A stretch of 64,000 nucleotides of DNA from Sanderia malayensis (taxonomy: Eukaryota; Cnidaria; Scyphozoa; Semaeostomeae; Pelagiidae). The position numbers and the translations under genes are program-made. The notes beneath the pieces were generated by a model that searched no databases, had not been told where the DNA came from, and was given only the letters and a program-made list of their open reading frames with translations. Numbering within the stretch: position 1 is the first letter of the stretch; each line of letters begins with the position of its first letter. Of the stretch, positions 1 to 10,068 are shown one piece after another. The DNA is taken from assembly GCA_013076295.1 (NCBI GenBank), contig RQOL01000729.1, positions 3,162,001 through 3,226,000 on the forward strand. Direction: 5' to 3'.

Positions 1-171
1 CTCAACTATCTATTCTGAAGTATCAACACTTCTATAATCAAAATTGCCTTGGTTTGTTGCCATATTACAACACAGAACTTCCCAAAAGTAAATTTACAAA
101 ATGTTGTTGTTCGTTTGGTACAGCATATATGATACTGAACTGACTCATTCCATTCGCCACACCTGAGATAA

Positions 172-209
172 TAGTTCATCTCAGACGTTGTTACGTCAGA
201 GATGAACTA
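172..209. repeat. Short hairpin (16-bp arms, 6-nt loop)
   Basis: Arms 172-187 and 194-209 are reverse complements except for one position, with TTGTTA between them. It lies about 110 bp upstream of the tyrosine-recombinase fragment. No function can be assigned. The rest of bases 1-323 shows no gene that I recognise. Confidence 0.6.
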
Positions 210-323
210 ACTCGTTTTCGTCCTTGAAACAAAATGGCCGATATCTAGAAAAATACGTCGAATCTGTAGAAATGAATACCACCACTGAATTCAGCGGGTC
301 AAACTTAGTTAATATAACTCAAC

Positions 324-758
324 TTGCCAAACCTTTGCATGTCTCCTTTAAAGACATCAAAACCAAATAAACATTTGGGTCAACTGAATTTTATTACGTA
401 TGCTCCGGATGAGAATTTGTGTGTTGTCAACTGTCTTAAAGAATACATAAAAAGAACAGAGCCTCTATGCTCAGGTTGCAAAAGTCCGCTTATGAGCTAT
501 GTTAAGCCACATTGCAAAGTATCTACCAACAATATCAGCAGATGGTTGAAGGAAGTGTTGAAACTTTCAGGCATAGACATGTCAGTCTTTACAGCACACA
601 GCTTCAGATCTGCAGCCTCACCAGCAGCAAAATCACCAAATGTTCCAATTGATAAGATCATGGCTATTGCAGGATGGCAAAGTTCAGAAACATTCAGAGA
701 GTTTCTGGACAAAGCTATTATTGCTGATAAAGGAGGTTTTGCTAACAGCATTTTTTGA
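324..758 (+). pseudogene. Tyrosine recombinase fragment of a DIRS/Ngaro-like retrotransposon
   Basis: The reading frame covers the C-terminal catalytic half of a tyrosine recombinase of the kind carried by DIRS/Ngaro elements. The HxxR box is visible as AHSFRSAAS (His92, Arg95), followed by an AGW box (Trp118) and then SSETFREFLDK. In relatives the last block reads TFxxFYxK and holds the nucleophilic tyrosine; here that position is Leu128, so the enzyme is probably inactive. The frame opens without an ATG (first codon TTG) right after a stop at 315, so the N-terminal half is missing. The stop after NSIF fits the usual end of such proteins. No RT or RNase H is found next to it; the only other DIRS-like material in this window is at 34.5-37.2 kb. 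What is seen: motifs and truncation. Inferred: family and loss of activity. Confidence 0.75.
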
Positions 759-944
759 TATGTTATGGAGATGGTTATGTTGTGAAACAAATTGCATTGC
801 TCCATGTCCACCTGCTTGAAAATCCCAATGTGACTCCTATGTGACGTCACAACAATTGTGATGTAGAATGAACAAATTGAACGAGACTTACCTCAAAGGG
901 GAGTTGAAGTTTGATTGTGATTCTACGAACAATTGTTCAGGAAC
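759..944. other. No gene seen
   Basis: Non-coding sequence between the recombinase fragment and the minisatellite. It may be the 3' flank of the DIRS-like element, but I see no inverted or split direct repeats that would define its end. Confidence 0.5.
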
Positions 945-1385
945 ATATGTATGTATGTATGTTCAGGAACATATGTATGTATGTATGTATGTGGTATAGT
1001 ATGTAGTATAATATGATTTTATAGTAGTTATAGTAGGTATAATATGATTTTATAGCAGGTATAGTATGTTGGTATTGTATGTAGGTATAGTATAATTTTA
1101 TATTATGTATAATATGTTTGTATGGCAGGTATAGTATGTTGGTATAGTATGTAGGTATAGTATGTTTTTATAGTAAGTATAGTATGTTGGTATAGTATGT
1201 AGGTATAGTATGTTTTGATGATAGGTATAATATGTTATGTTTTTTGCATAGTATGTTTCTATAGTATGCATAGTAGGTATAGTATGCTTTTATAGTAGCT
1301 ATAGTAGATATAGTATGCTTTTATAGTAGGTATAGTAGGTATAGTAAGGCTGTATAGTAGGTATAGTATGTATATATGAATGTAT
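945..1385. repeat. TATG microsatellite followed by a GGTATAGTATG minisatellite
   Basis: The first 50 bp are ATGT/TATG repeats in two blocks separated by a second GTTCAGGAACAT. The rest is a degenerate tandem array built from GGTATAGTATGT and TTTTATAGTA units in varying order. It is extremely poor in cytosine on this strand. No coding potential. Confidence 0.9.
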
Positions 1386-1598
1386 GGGCATCAGCGGGAG
1401 TGAATGCAGAGTGCGAAGCGTGCCAGCCACATTAAGCTGTTTTACTTAACGGGCTCTGTGGAGGTAGCGAGGTGACCGCGCCCCACTAGTCTAATATATA
1501 TATTCTACGGAGTCATGTGATGACACTTTTTTTTGCCGAAAACAATAGATTTGTCCCGAAACAATAGGTGGAATGCCCCAAAACAATGGGCCAAAAAG
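1386..1598. other. No gene; short GC-richer repeat piece
   Basis: Bases 1386-1490 contain TGAATGCAGAGTGCGAAGCG and a CCAGCCACATTAAG string that resemble pieces of the dispersed repeat at 2.44-2.64 kb and 59.5-59.8 kb. The remainder is AT-rich with no reading frame of note. Confidence 0.45.
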
Positions 1599-2060
1599 GC
1601 TAATGTAATCAAAAAGGCTTTTTTGTTTGTACATTTATTGTGCTAAATTTCAAATGGAAAGTGCCATTTATTGATTAGACGAAGGTTATCTATTTTTGGT
1701 CTCGATTTTTCAAAGTTCTTTTGAATTATTCCATTGATTATTCGACAAACTGTGCTATCACGAAAAAACTACAGTTTACGGTGGTGAAACTTGCAAATTC
1801 GTGTTGCCAACTCCATTTTCGAACAAATTATTCGCTGTTGGTGTGACCCGTTTGCCTTTTGCTGCAAGTTGATTGGCTTTTTCGCGACTTCACAAGAACA
1901 GTAGCAATGCTTAGGCCTAATGTAAACGAGCCCGAAGTTTTAATCAACAACTTATGATTAACATTAAGACCACACTGACCACATTAAGTTTTTTCACTTG
2001 CCCCCCTCCGGAAAGCAAGCAAATGTGAGCGCCCCTGGCTAGTTAAATAATAATCTATAG
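1599..2060. repeat. Dispersed repeat family, copy 1
   Basis: This stretch aligns by eye with 59138-59815: shared blocks include AATCA[A/C]AAAGGCTTTTTTG, GAATTATTCCA, TGTGCTATCA, CAGTTTAC, GGTGAAACTT, TTTGCCTTTTGCTG (one base different), CCTAATGTAAAC and a final TTCA[C/T]TTGCCCC block near AATGTGAGC. Copy 1 lacks about 200 bp that copy 2 has between the last two blocks. There is no reading frame, so it looks like a non-autonomous element or the untranslated part of a retroelement. Terminal repeats and target duplications were not found. Confidence 0.7.
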
Positions 2061-3325
2061 ACTATGTGTCGTTTATGTGATATGAAACGTTCTAGAATGA
2101 AATTAGGTTGATTATTTGTTAAAGACGTTAATTATTGCACTGGTAGTTGTATAGTTCTGTCTGGGGCAAAATCAAACATTTGGGAGCAAAAAACGTACAA
2201 ACGGTGGTATCTTGGTATGCTAAGTGGCTACCAAAATATCCATATGAATACTCAAAAGGATAATTCTTATTACACGGTGACGGTTTCACGGAATTCTGAC
2301 TCTACGTTCGGACTACAAAATTGTTGATAAGCCCCCTCAAAAAATCCCCCACCCGCAAGCCGAACGTAGGGGTTTCGTTGGGGGCTTTGAGCAGTTATTG
2401 TGTGCCATTTTAGGCGAAGGCAGCAAGCTAACCCAATCTATGTGGGGTGGAAAGAGGCATGAGCATACGCAAGTGCAGCCCAGGAAGTGGGCCAACCCCA
2501 GGCGAGCGTAGCGAGCTAACCTATTTTACGTAGTGTTCAAGGAAGCGAATGCAGCACACAAAGTGCGCCAACCATAAGCAATAGGGCATGACGGAAGGTT
2601 TGCGGTTGGCGCACTTTGTGGGCTGTACTAGCTTGTGCTCATGCCCTTTTCAATGGTGTGCTCAGATATTATGGTGTGCCAAGGTATGGAACTTACAGGG
2701 GCAATAAATTTAGCATCTGAAATGAGCAAGGCATGTCCATGGCACTGTTTTAGTGGACTCAATCAAGATGAATGAATTTCGATCACAGAGCACTGGAACA
2801 TGGATTGCATTAGGAAATCAAGACATGATGCTGCAAGCAGCCGTCCCGATTCTCTCTTTTTTTACCAGAGCTGCATGGTGCTAAGGAAGATCTAATGATC
2901 CCTGTTTTTGAATTACAGATATAGTATGCATCACCTGAATTACTTAGTGAGGATGTATGTGAATACTCAAAATACATAGATTATGTAATGAATGAAATAT
3001 CTGCTGAAAAACCATCTTCTTTGGAGGATGCATGTGAACTTTATAGACAACTGATGCATATAATTGGGGATGTCAATTAGGCATGCTTTTATAACCATAA
3101 CCAACTTTTAAATGGTACATAGCAAAATCTTTACTGTTCCGATTCACCCAGATTATATAAGAATCTTTCTCAATAACAAACAGTTTCTTATTGTGTACAC
3201 CCTGATGATACAAAATGATTGTAGTTGAATAGGTTAGGAGAATGTCTTACAGCAAATAAAAATAGCAATAAAACAACAACAATAACTCTTTAAGTCTTCT
3301 TACAATGTAAAATAGCCATAAATCA
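2061..3325. other. No gene; hairpin at 2552-2625
   Basis: About 1.26 kb without a recognisable gene. It holds a 22-bp inverted repeat with one mismatch (2552-2573 with 2604-2625, 30-nt loop) whose arm contains CACAAAGTGCGCCAACC, the same string family as the dispersed repeat at 59.5-59.7 kb. Bases 2640-3325 show only short AT-rich frames. Confidence 0.6.
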
Positions 3326-3327
3326 TT

Positions 3328-4312
3328 ATGGTCTTCTAAATGCCTGAGCTTTACAAATAGCAATTGAAAACAGTGAAGAGAAATCAGCAAATGTTTTACA
3401 GTGTAGTACAGGAAGTGTTAGCTCCCCGGCACAAGCACTAATGATGGCAAAACATACTCTGTGGGAAGGATGTCTTTTCTGGCAACCATGGTCCAAAATT
3501 AGCTGGATGCTATCATCACTTCCATGAAGTGGTTTGCTTGAGGAGCCTATCAACCACTTCAAAACAACACAGGGACTAGGCTTTGTTTCCTCAAACCTTT
3601 CAGTAGCTAAAATTGTTTGTCCTGTTCTCCTTTTGTTTCAGAATAGTTCCATGCAATAGCTGACTCTGAGCTTTGTATACTATCCTGGTCATCTTCTAAG
3701 GGAATTGAATAATCTTGGAAGTGATCCACGATATGCTCTTCAACAGCCCTCCTTGTAGTGCTCTTTTCTGAATGCTTTGGGCAGATTAAAGAAAACACAT
3801 AATCCGCACCAACTTACCCACCTTTACAACTTTTCACAAAAAGTGGTTTCCAAAGATCTGGGTGTTTTTTCAACTCTTTCGCAAATGCTAGATCCTCCAA
3901 GCCAGCCATAAATGCTGGCAAATAAGGAAATCTTCTGCTCACCACACTGACCATCAAGGACTTCTCTATTTCAGGAAGATGATCCTTGTCAATTTTTCCG
4001 GTGTGTCCGAAATAATTTGGTCGATAATTCCATGGTCCATTCCATGATCAATAATGCAGACCTGGCTACCATCCAGATAATTTGAAAGATTATCTATTTT
4101 GTGCTGCTCGTGCTCAGTTAGGGCTTTGTTATCAAGGAGAGTCATGTCTGACAATGAGTTTACCAAGTGATCAAACACACACTCTGCCAAGAACGTTGGA
4201 GGAAGGCCACCTTGTACGAGGTGGCCTTCACCACTATATAAATGCATGACACTGTTTGGAGGTGGTTGAATTTGATCCAGAGTTCCTGCACCAACATCTC
4301 TCCGAAGTTTAC
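3328..4312 (-). pseudogene. HECT E3 ubiquitin-ligase domain fragment
   Basis: Reading the minus strand from 4312 down, the broken frames match the HECT domain of the large invertebrate G2E3-like family. First comes an N-lobe block beginning with HLVQGGLPPTFLAE (4312-3830), then a stop, then an acidic linker and a VLKWLIGSSS strand (3800-3540). The C-lobe follows, with ISACAGELTLPV (about 3435-3400), where the Cys sits at the position of the ubiquitin-accepting cysteine. HECT ligases take ubiquitin from an E2 onto this cysteine and pass it to substrates. The gene is broken by a stop near 3825 and at least two frame changes. At 4312 it is fused to a Gypsy reverse transcriptase, so its N-terminus was lost or displaced. 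It could be a host-gene relic, but a second HECT gene inside a transposon at 11.9-14.0 kb suggests it too came from mobile DNA. Confidence 0.7.
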
Positions 4313-6369
4313 GGAGAGATGTTGCTGCAGGAAAGTCCTTGATTACTTGAACTTTAGACTCTAAAGGTTGAAATTCCTGTTGCTGCGATGTGGTAGCCGA
4401 GAAATTCCAACGAAGAAACGCCAAATACGCATTTGGTTTGATGGATAACGATGCTGTATTCTGTGAGTCGTTGAAACAGCAGCTGCAGATGCATCAGATG
4501 TTCCTCTTCAGAAAAACTAGTGACTAAGAGATCGTCGATGTGGGCCAAAACGAAATCCAAACCGCGTAGAACTTCCTGAATGAAACGTTGGAACGTCTGT
4601 GCTGCATTGCGTAAACCAAATGGCATCCGGACGAATTCGTAGAGGCCGAATGGTGTTGTGATGGCCGTCTTTGGGATATCAGCAGGCTCGACAGGTATCT
4701 GATGGTATGCACGAACGAGATCCAATTTTGAAAAGATGCTTTTGTCGTGAAGAAATGAACTGAAATCTTGGATGTGTGGAATTGGATATCTGTCCGGTAT
4801 GGTGGCTTTGTTGAGGGTGCAATAATCGCCGCACGGACGCCAATCTAGGAACCATATGCAGAGGCGATGACCAGCTACTTTCGGATGGACGTATAATCCC
4901 GAGTTGAAGCATGTGTTCGAACTCTGCTTTCGAGATGGTGGCTTTATCTGGAGCTAGGCGATGCGAGCGACAAAAGACAGGTAGACCGTGAGTACGAATG
5001 TGATGTGTGATGTCATGTTTAACTGGGTGGTCTTTGTAGTTGGTGCGCGTGATAGACGGAAACTGACGGATGAGGTTTTGATATTTTGATGCTGAATCCG
5101 GAATGCTGAACATGAGGCCTGGTGACGAGAGTTAGGATTGGATGCCTCGAATCGCGAGTTACGTTGTTTCATCAATGAGTTTACGTTGACGAACGTCAAC
5201 TTTTAAGTTGAAATGAGCCAGGAAATTAGCTCCAAGGATAGCAGTTGGAATATCAGCCAAGATGAAAATCCAATGAAACATACGGCGAAGTCCGATATAA
5301 GGGCATAGATTGTTCACTGTCAGTTTGAATAGACGATTCGTTAACGGCTTGTAATTTTAAAGACGAGACGTTTTGACGAGCGGAACGAGTTGGCGGTAGA
5401 ACACTGACGTCGACACCTGTGTCGACCAAGAAACGTGTACCAGTGGTACAGTCGGTCACATAAAATAGACGACTTGTTTTTCTTGTTGCCAGGAGGACTC
5501 GTCGCCTCTAATCGCTGGCGTTGAAGTTTTCCGAAGCCGGTGTTTGTGGTGTGGCTGCGAAGGAGCATGGTGGATCGCACTTTTGCGTTTGCGAACCGAA
5601 TTTCCAATGATGCCAGCATTGCTAATGATACCAGAAGCTGAAGAAAAGAATTCCTGCTGCGACCACGTGGGTGCGAGATCTGTTGCATTAAGCACTGCAT
5701 CTGTGTTGTCAAGGCAGAAATCTGTGCTTGCAGGTTTTGGATGTCTCTCAACGCTGTAGGTGCGACTATTTTTGACATAGCGGAGACAGAATTGCCTGGT
5801 AGAGCGACTTCTAAAATTTTATCAGCCAACGAAGCCAGTTGCTCGATTGATACGTTGTCTGCTGATGATGCCAAAATCAACTGTGCATTGGTAGGAAGAC
5901 GTTGCAAGAACAATTGGCAAAGAATTTTGTCTTTTAAACGACTGTCGCCGAGAAGTTGTCACATTCGTCGTAATAATTGCGAAGTCTTCTTGTCACCGAG
6001 TTCCTCGGAGATCAGCAATTGATGAAGTCGCTTTTGCTCGGATGCTGATGTTCGTTTGATGAGTTCGGCTTTGAGATGCTCACATGGTTCATCTGCTGGT
6101 GGCTGTATGAGGAGATCACCAATTTCTTGTGCAATCTCTGGTGGCAACGAGGAAATTACGAACGAGAACTTTGTTGACTGCGTGGTTATTCGTCGTGTGT
6201 TGAACAAAGCTTCAACTTGCGCCAACCAAACTACCGGATCGTTTGGCCAGAATGGTGGTAATTTCACACTATGACCAGACACAGAAGGTAATTCTCGTGA
6301 TGGTTGTGTTGTCGCTGTAGCCTGTGAAGAACTTGCTGTTGGTGCACCATTGTTTTGAGGTTCAATCAT
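4313..6369 (-). pseudogene. Gypsy (CsRn1-like) gag-pol, truncated, copy 1
   Basis: Minus-strand LTR-retrotransposon polyprotein in several broken frames. Gag starts at 6369 and contains LPPFWPNDPVVWLAQVEALF, typical of this Gypsy lineage; it runs to about 5850. An aspartic protease follows with FLVDTG at about 5435-5418. The reverse transcriptase starts near 5010 ([20 protein letters not shown]) and continues to 4354 with [13 protein letters not shown] and AHIDDLL (the usual Y of the YxDD box is H). Homology ends at about 4313 with IKDFPAATSLRKLRR; the rest of RT, RNase H, integrase and the 3' LTR are missing. There are frameshifts near 5900, 5340, 4850 and 4370. The tRNA-Trp-type primer site upstream (6452-6468) supports the CsRn1 assignment. 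Confidence 0.85.
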
Positions 6370-6451
6370 GTTGGTTGAAAACCCGATTACGAAATAATTT
6401 AAAATGTATGAACTTGCCTGAATATGTTCGAATATGACGAGTGAAGAATGG

Positions 6452-6468
6452 TCACGTCGTGGTCACCA
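6452..6468 (-). other. Primer-binding site, tRNA-Trp type (Gypsy copy 1)
   Basis: On the plus strand TCACGTCGTGGTCACCA equals the 3' end of animal tRNA-Trp including CCA with one base different, so on the element's own (minus) strand it is the primer-binding site. It lies 83 bp upstream of gag. The same site recurs at 63959-63975 in the second copy. tRNA-Trp priming is known for the CsRn1 clade. Confidence 0.75.
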
Positions 6469-6795
6469 ATTTGGAATCACGGTTACTGTTCGTCGAATAG
6501 TTAGTGATAACCAATAATAAGGCAAGAATTTGCGTGTCTTTGCTTCAAGAATCGAGAGCAAGAAAATATTTGTGTGCATTGTGTGAAAACTATGATCTAA
6601 CTGATTCATTAAACTTTGTACAGAAAACTAACAATCAAAATAAAATCAGGTGCCAATATCAGAGGAAAGAGAATGGTAGGTGATGATGAGAAGTTATTTA
6701 TCGACAGGATGGATTAGGGAGAAAAGACGTTAGTGTAAAGGTGTTAGAATTTGGATTACAATTGTTGTTGTCAATGTTGATATTGAAACGCTACA
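6469..6795 (-). repeat. Probable 5' LTR region of Gypsy copy 1 (outer end uncertain)
   Basis: By position this must contain the 5' LTR (the element reads leftward), starting right after the primer site. The outer boundary cannot be fixed because the partner LTR is absent and I see no target duplication. No gene is seen from here to 7220. Confidence 0.35.
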
Positions 6796-7220
6796 AGGGG
6801 GCCTATTATAAAAGCATAGGTTGAGGTATCCTTTGTATTTGGAGCTAATGAAAACACAGGTGCAACTATTTATAATGACTGCACCCAATTACCATGTCCT
6901 TTTCACAAAACTTTGGAATATTTCCCTTTCCCTTGAAAAACAGAATTGGGTACAATTAACTCATTTTGAGATCAAAATACTCCAATTTTCAAAGCCTTTG
7001 GTCCCACAGCTCTGTTAGCATTATACAAAACAGCCTCTTGTTTACTTGATTGAACAAACTTTATAATGCTAAAGACAGTCAATTAATTTGTATACATATA
7101 TGTTTGGTTTGTAAATCCTTAGATGTCTTCTCAGTATAGCTTCACTCAAAACACAAAAATCATGGAGTATCACAAGACTTGCAATGCAAGTTAAGAGATG
7201 ATAAATTATTATGATTACAG

Positions 7221-7934
7221 ATTGAAAGGTGGTGGAGAGAGATACATACCAGGTTGGAGAAATATTTTAAGTGGCAGCTGAGAAATCTGCAGGAACAAGG
7301 ATTTTATGACCCCAATGATGAAACTGACAGGCATCTACTTGCGTTCATTTTCATTCCAGTAATTCAAACTGAAATGGACAGTTTTCAAGCCTTGTGGAAT
7401 TCACATAGAATAGGCAAACAAAAAAAATGCACAACTGCCTAAAGGGGTCCCTGATTACTTATATTCTTTCCCAGAACAATATGGTTCAGAAGAGTGTGGC
7501 AAGGTTATCTTAGGAAACTTTTTTATTTCAAAGAATTCATGTGAAATATATACATAATGATGCCTTGAAAAATTATGAATAGGATGATCAGAAGTTTCAT
7601 GTTTGTTCATGTTGTTGAAGTCATAACATTATTTTCGTAACTTTTGGTGTATCATATTTCTGCAACTTATTGCAGTTTATGGCTTCGTCTAAGCATTTAT
7701 TTAATTTTGTTCATTTTATTTGTTTTTATACTTCCAGGCATTCCTGTTACCAAGGAAGATCTCAATGAAGTAGCGAAGCTTTCAGGTGCGATGACATTTG
7801 GTAATGACTACTTGCCACAAAACATCACAGAAAAATGTGAAAGGATTATTCCAGATATTGACAGTGTCCATCCCCAAGATGCTGCAGAAACGTACATGTT
7901 TTTAAAGGCTAATTTTAATATAGAGTCACACTAG
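7221..7934 (+). pseudogene. IS3EU-like DDE transposase, C-terminal two exons
   Basis: Exon 7221-7503 follows an acceptor ATTACAG and begins IERWWREIHTRLEKYFK, the conserved Glu-containing end of the integrase-like catalytic core (third acidic residue). It continues with DETDRHLLAFIFIPVIQ and WNSHRI. A run of eight A at about 7420-7427 shifts the frame; after it the sequence reads on as LPKGVPDYLYSFPEQYG. The exon ends at AAG|GTTATC. The last exon, 7738-7934, begins GIPVTKEDLNEVAKLSG after CTTCCAG and ends at a TAG. The protein would cut and paste a DNA transposon. Exons with the first two catalytic Asp are not found upstream. It belongs to the same family as the transposase at 10.07-11.60 kb, but here the C-terminal region is better kept. 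Confidence 0.75.
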
Positions 7935-8015
7935 CTTTTTTTATTAGTTTGTGATCATATGCATATTGATACACTGTTTTATGAAGAATACACCTTCTTG
8001 TACTGAACAGGTTTT

Positions 8016-8993
8016 TCATAAAGAACTGTCTAATTTTGGCAAACCAAGAAGTTCACAGTAGTTACTACAAACATGTTCATCACAAAATGTTGTGATGGCC
8101 ACAATCAATAAACTACCAGCACAAATATATATTTCTTCTCCATTGTCATCCTGAAGCTGCACAGTTGCTATTTCAGGATCAGAAAGCAGTTTACCAGCAC
8201 CCCGAACATCTAATAACGTTATATGTCCTTTGGTTGTTTCATAGCTGAAATGGGAATTCAATGGGAGCTTTCCGCTGGAGTTTTTGGGCAATATATCTTG
8301 CTACTTCCTGCATTTGCACTTCTTTGTGTGCATGGCTTTCAAGATGGGCCCTTGTTTGATACCAGTATGTCACACGATGAATACGGCAAATTAAAGTGCA
8401 ATGCACATGCATTTTTGAGGTTGGCCAATGTAAGTTCATCGTAGTCAAAAGTCACAAACTTGTGGGAATTTGGACCGTATTCCCACCCAGCTACGTGACC
8501 CACCTCTCCGAACTATCCTTGCCATTTCTTCTTGGTTTAACGTGCAGAGAACACGGAGCCAGAGAGAGAACGATGTTGTGTTAACTCTGTATTGATGTAG
8601 ACTGACTGACTAAACTGAGAATTACATGTGTTTATATACAGTTGTTGAGATTAATCAGGCTTTACGTACATTAAAATAAATAACAGGAAGGGCTAGGTGA
8701 AGTGATGCTTGGAAAGAATGCAGGGTGTTATAATCGAGAGGAAGTAAAGCTGTGAGATTAATCACGAGAAACAAAATTGTAGAATGAATGAAGCTATTAA
8801 ATTTCACGACAAACTCTCTTGGCTGCAAGGGTCTGTACGTCTGCTTACTGTCAGGCTCGGATTCCAACTTCTGCACAATCACTTCATGTGGTGATGAACC
8901 AGTTTTGTTTTTCGAACGATTTGTGTCAATCTTTGTTCTTCTAGCTGCCATCTTTCCCTGCAACTCTTCCCACAACGCTTGTCGTTTCGGCAT
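8016..8993 (-). pseudogene. Unrecognised minus-strand gene, probably spliced
   Basis: Three blocks in the same direction look like exons. One is 8993-8811, opening with an ATG and MPKRQALWEELQGKMAARR, basic and helical. The next is about 8555-8340, containing DELTLANLKNACALHFNL and CDILVSNKGPSC. The last is 8300-8016, with GHITLLDVRGAGKLLSDPE and ending at a stop. Between the last two blocks the frame changes without an obvious splice pair, so the gene may be broken. I do not recognise the family. It converges on the IS3EU-like transposase fragment ending at 7934, in the same layout as the HECT gene in the complete IS3EU-like element, so it may be an accessory gene of another such transposon. 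Coding status rests on composition and arrangement only. Confidence 0.35.
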
Positions 8994-9100
8994 TTTGAAG
9001 ATGTAATGTGATCATGCGATGGATGTGATGTTATGTGATGTTATGTGACGTTTTGAAATACTTCATGTAGCATTTTGTTCCACGCTGCCCGAAAAGGATT

Positions 9101-9140
9101 CAGCGCTCTCATAATCCCGATAAGGATTATGAGAGTGCTG
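9101..9140. repeat. 17-bp hairpin
   Basis: Arms 9101-9117 and 9124-9140 pair with one mismatch around CGATAA. It lies in the non-gene stretch 8994-9416, just downstream of short ATGTGATGTT repeats at 9001-9050. It has no T tract and no gene upstream on either strand that it would obviously terminate; it could be a transposon end. Confidence 0.6.
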
Positions 9141-9210
9141 GGCTGCTTGCAGACATTTCAATGTCAAACACAACATTTTGATTTTAAAAACAATTTCAAA
9201 AGTTCCTTTT

Positions 9211-9330
9211 TTTAATTTATAATTTATTTTATATTTATTTTTAAGTTGTAATTTAGATATTTTAACTTTTTTTTAATTTCTAATTTATGTTATATTTATT
9301 TTTAATTGGTAATTTAGATTTTTTTAATTT
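9211..9330. repeat. AT-only tandem repeat, two 60-bp units
   Basis: Units 9211-9270 and 9271-9330 are about 85% identical and almost free of G and C. They precede the Helitron helicase fragment. No other structure is seen between 9141 and 9416. Confidence 0.75.
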
Positions 9331-9416
9331 TAAATTTTAATTTTTTAAAATAAACATTTTATTTGCATTGTCAAAATGATTTTTGATTATTTTTTTTATT
9401 TTTTATATTGATTAAT

Positions 9417-9653
9417 TTTTTTATGAGAGCGATGGGCCACCATACAGGAGTGATAAAACATTTTTTATTAAACACATTATATCAAGCTCTGAACAAATAC
9501 TTAAATAGTTTGCCAGGTGAATATCCACATGACATAAAAATTTTAAAAGTTGCACCTACTGGAAGAGCTGCATCTAATATAGGAGGAAACACTATCCATT
9601 CTGCATTTCAAGTTCCAGCTTCTCAAGGCTTCAATTACAAAGCATTAGATTGT
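9417..9653 (+). pseudogene. Helitron helicase, part 1 (P-loop region)
   Basis: This is the start of a Pif1-type (SF1B) helicase domain of a Helitron. FLLNTLYQALNKYLNS follows a degraded P-loop region, and KVAPTGRAASNIGGNTIHSAF is the next helicase motif. The Walker A GKT is not readable in one frame (a small indel at about 9445-9455). The frame is cut at 9653 inside the codon series for ALDC and resumes at 14923 on the far side of the IS3EU-like transposon, in the same frame once one copy of the GATTGT duplication is removed. Helitron helicases unwind DNA during rolling-circle transposition. The Rep half that should precede it is absent upstream. Confidence 0.8.
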
Positions 9654-9982
9654 TATGGAATCAGATAGTGGACAAAAGTCGAAATGAACAATGTGAATGA
9701 ATCTGTGTGTGATTAGTGAATCAATGTCTTGTGAATCGGTGTCTTGCGAGTGAATCCATGCGGTGTGAGTGAATCGGGGCAATGTGAGTGAAGCAATGTC
9801 TTGTGAATAAATGTGTGTGAATCAATGTACTGCGAATATTTTCCAGTGAATCAGTGTCTTGTGAACATGTTTGGGTGAATCTGTGTCTTGCGAAAATGTG
9901 TGAGTGAATCAGTGTCTTGTCGATCGGTGCAATCTTCCGTGTCTATGAATAACGGCTGATCACTGTGATTTTTATCAGTGAT
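9654..9982 (+). repeat. Left terminal inverted repeat of the IS3EU-like element
   Basis: Pairs with 14593-14922 over 329/330 bp at roughly 90-95% identity by eye. It is composed of GTGAAT-containing subrepeats and ends in CTGATCACTGTGATTTTTATC. Confidence 0.9.
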
Positions 9983-10068
9983 CGCATCACTAACCACTTC
10001 AAAGAATCCCCGCTACTTGTCATTTGATACGAATCAATCCGAAGGATACAAAACAATTGCAAAACATC

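Noticed and set aside
2331..2385. AAGCCCCC/GGGGGCTT hairpin as a terminator or transposon end
   Set aside because: The arms are only about 8 bp and interrupted; no gene or matching partner end supports it.
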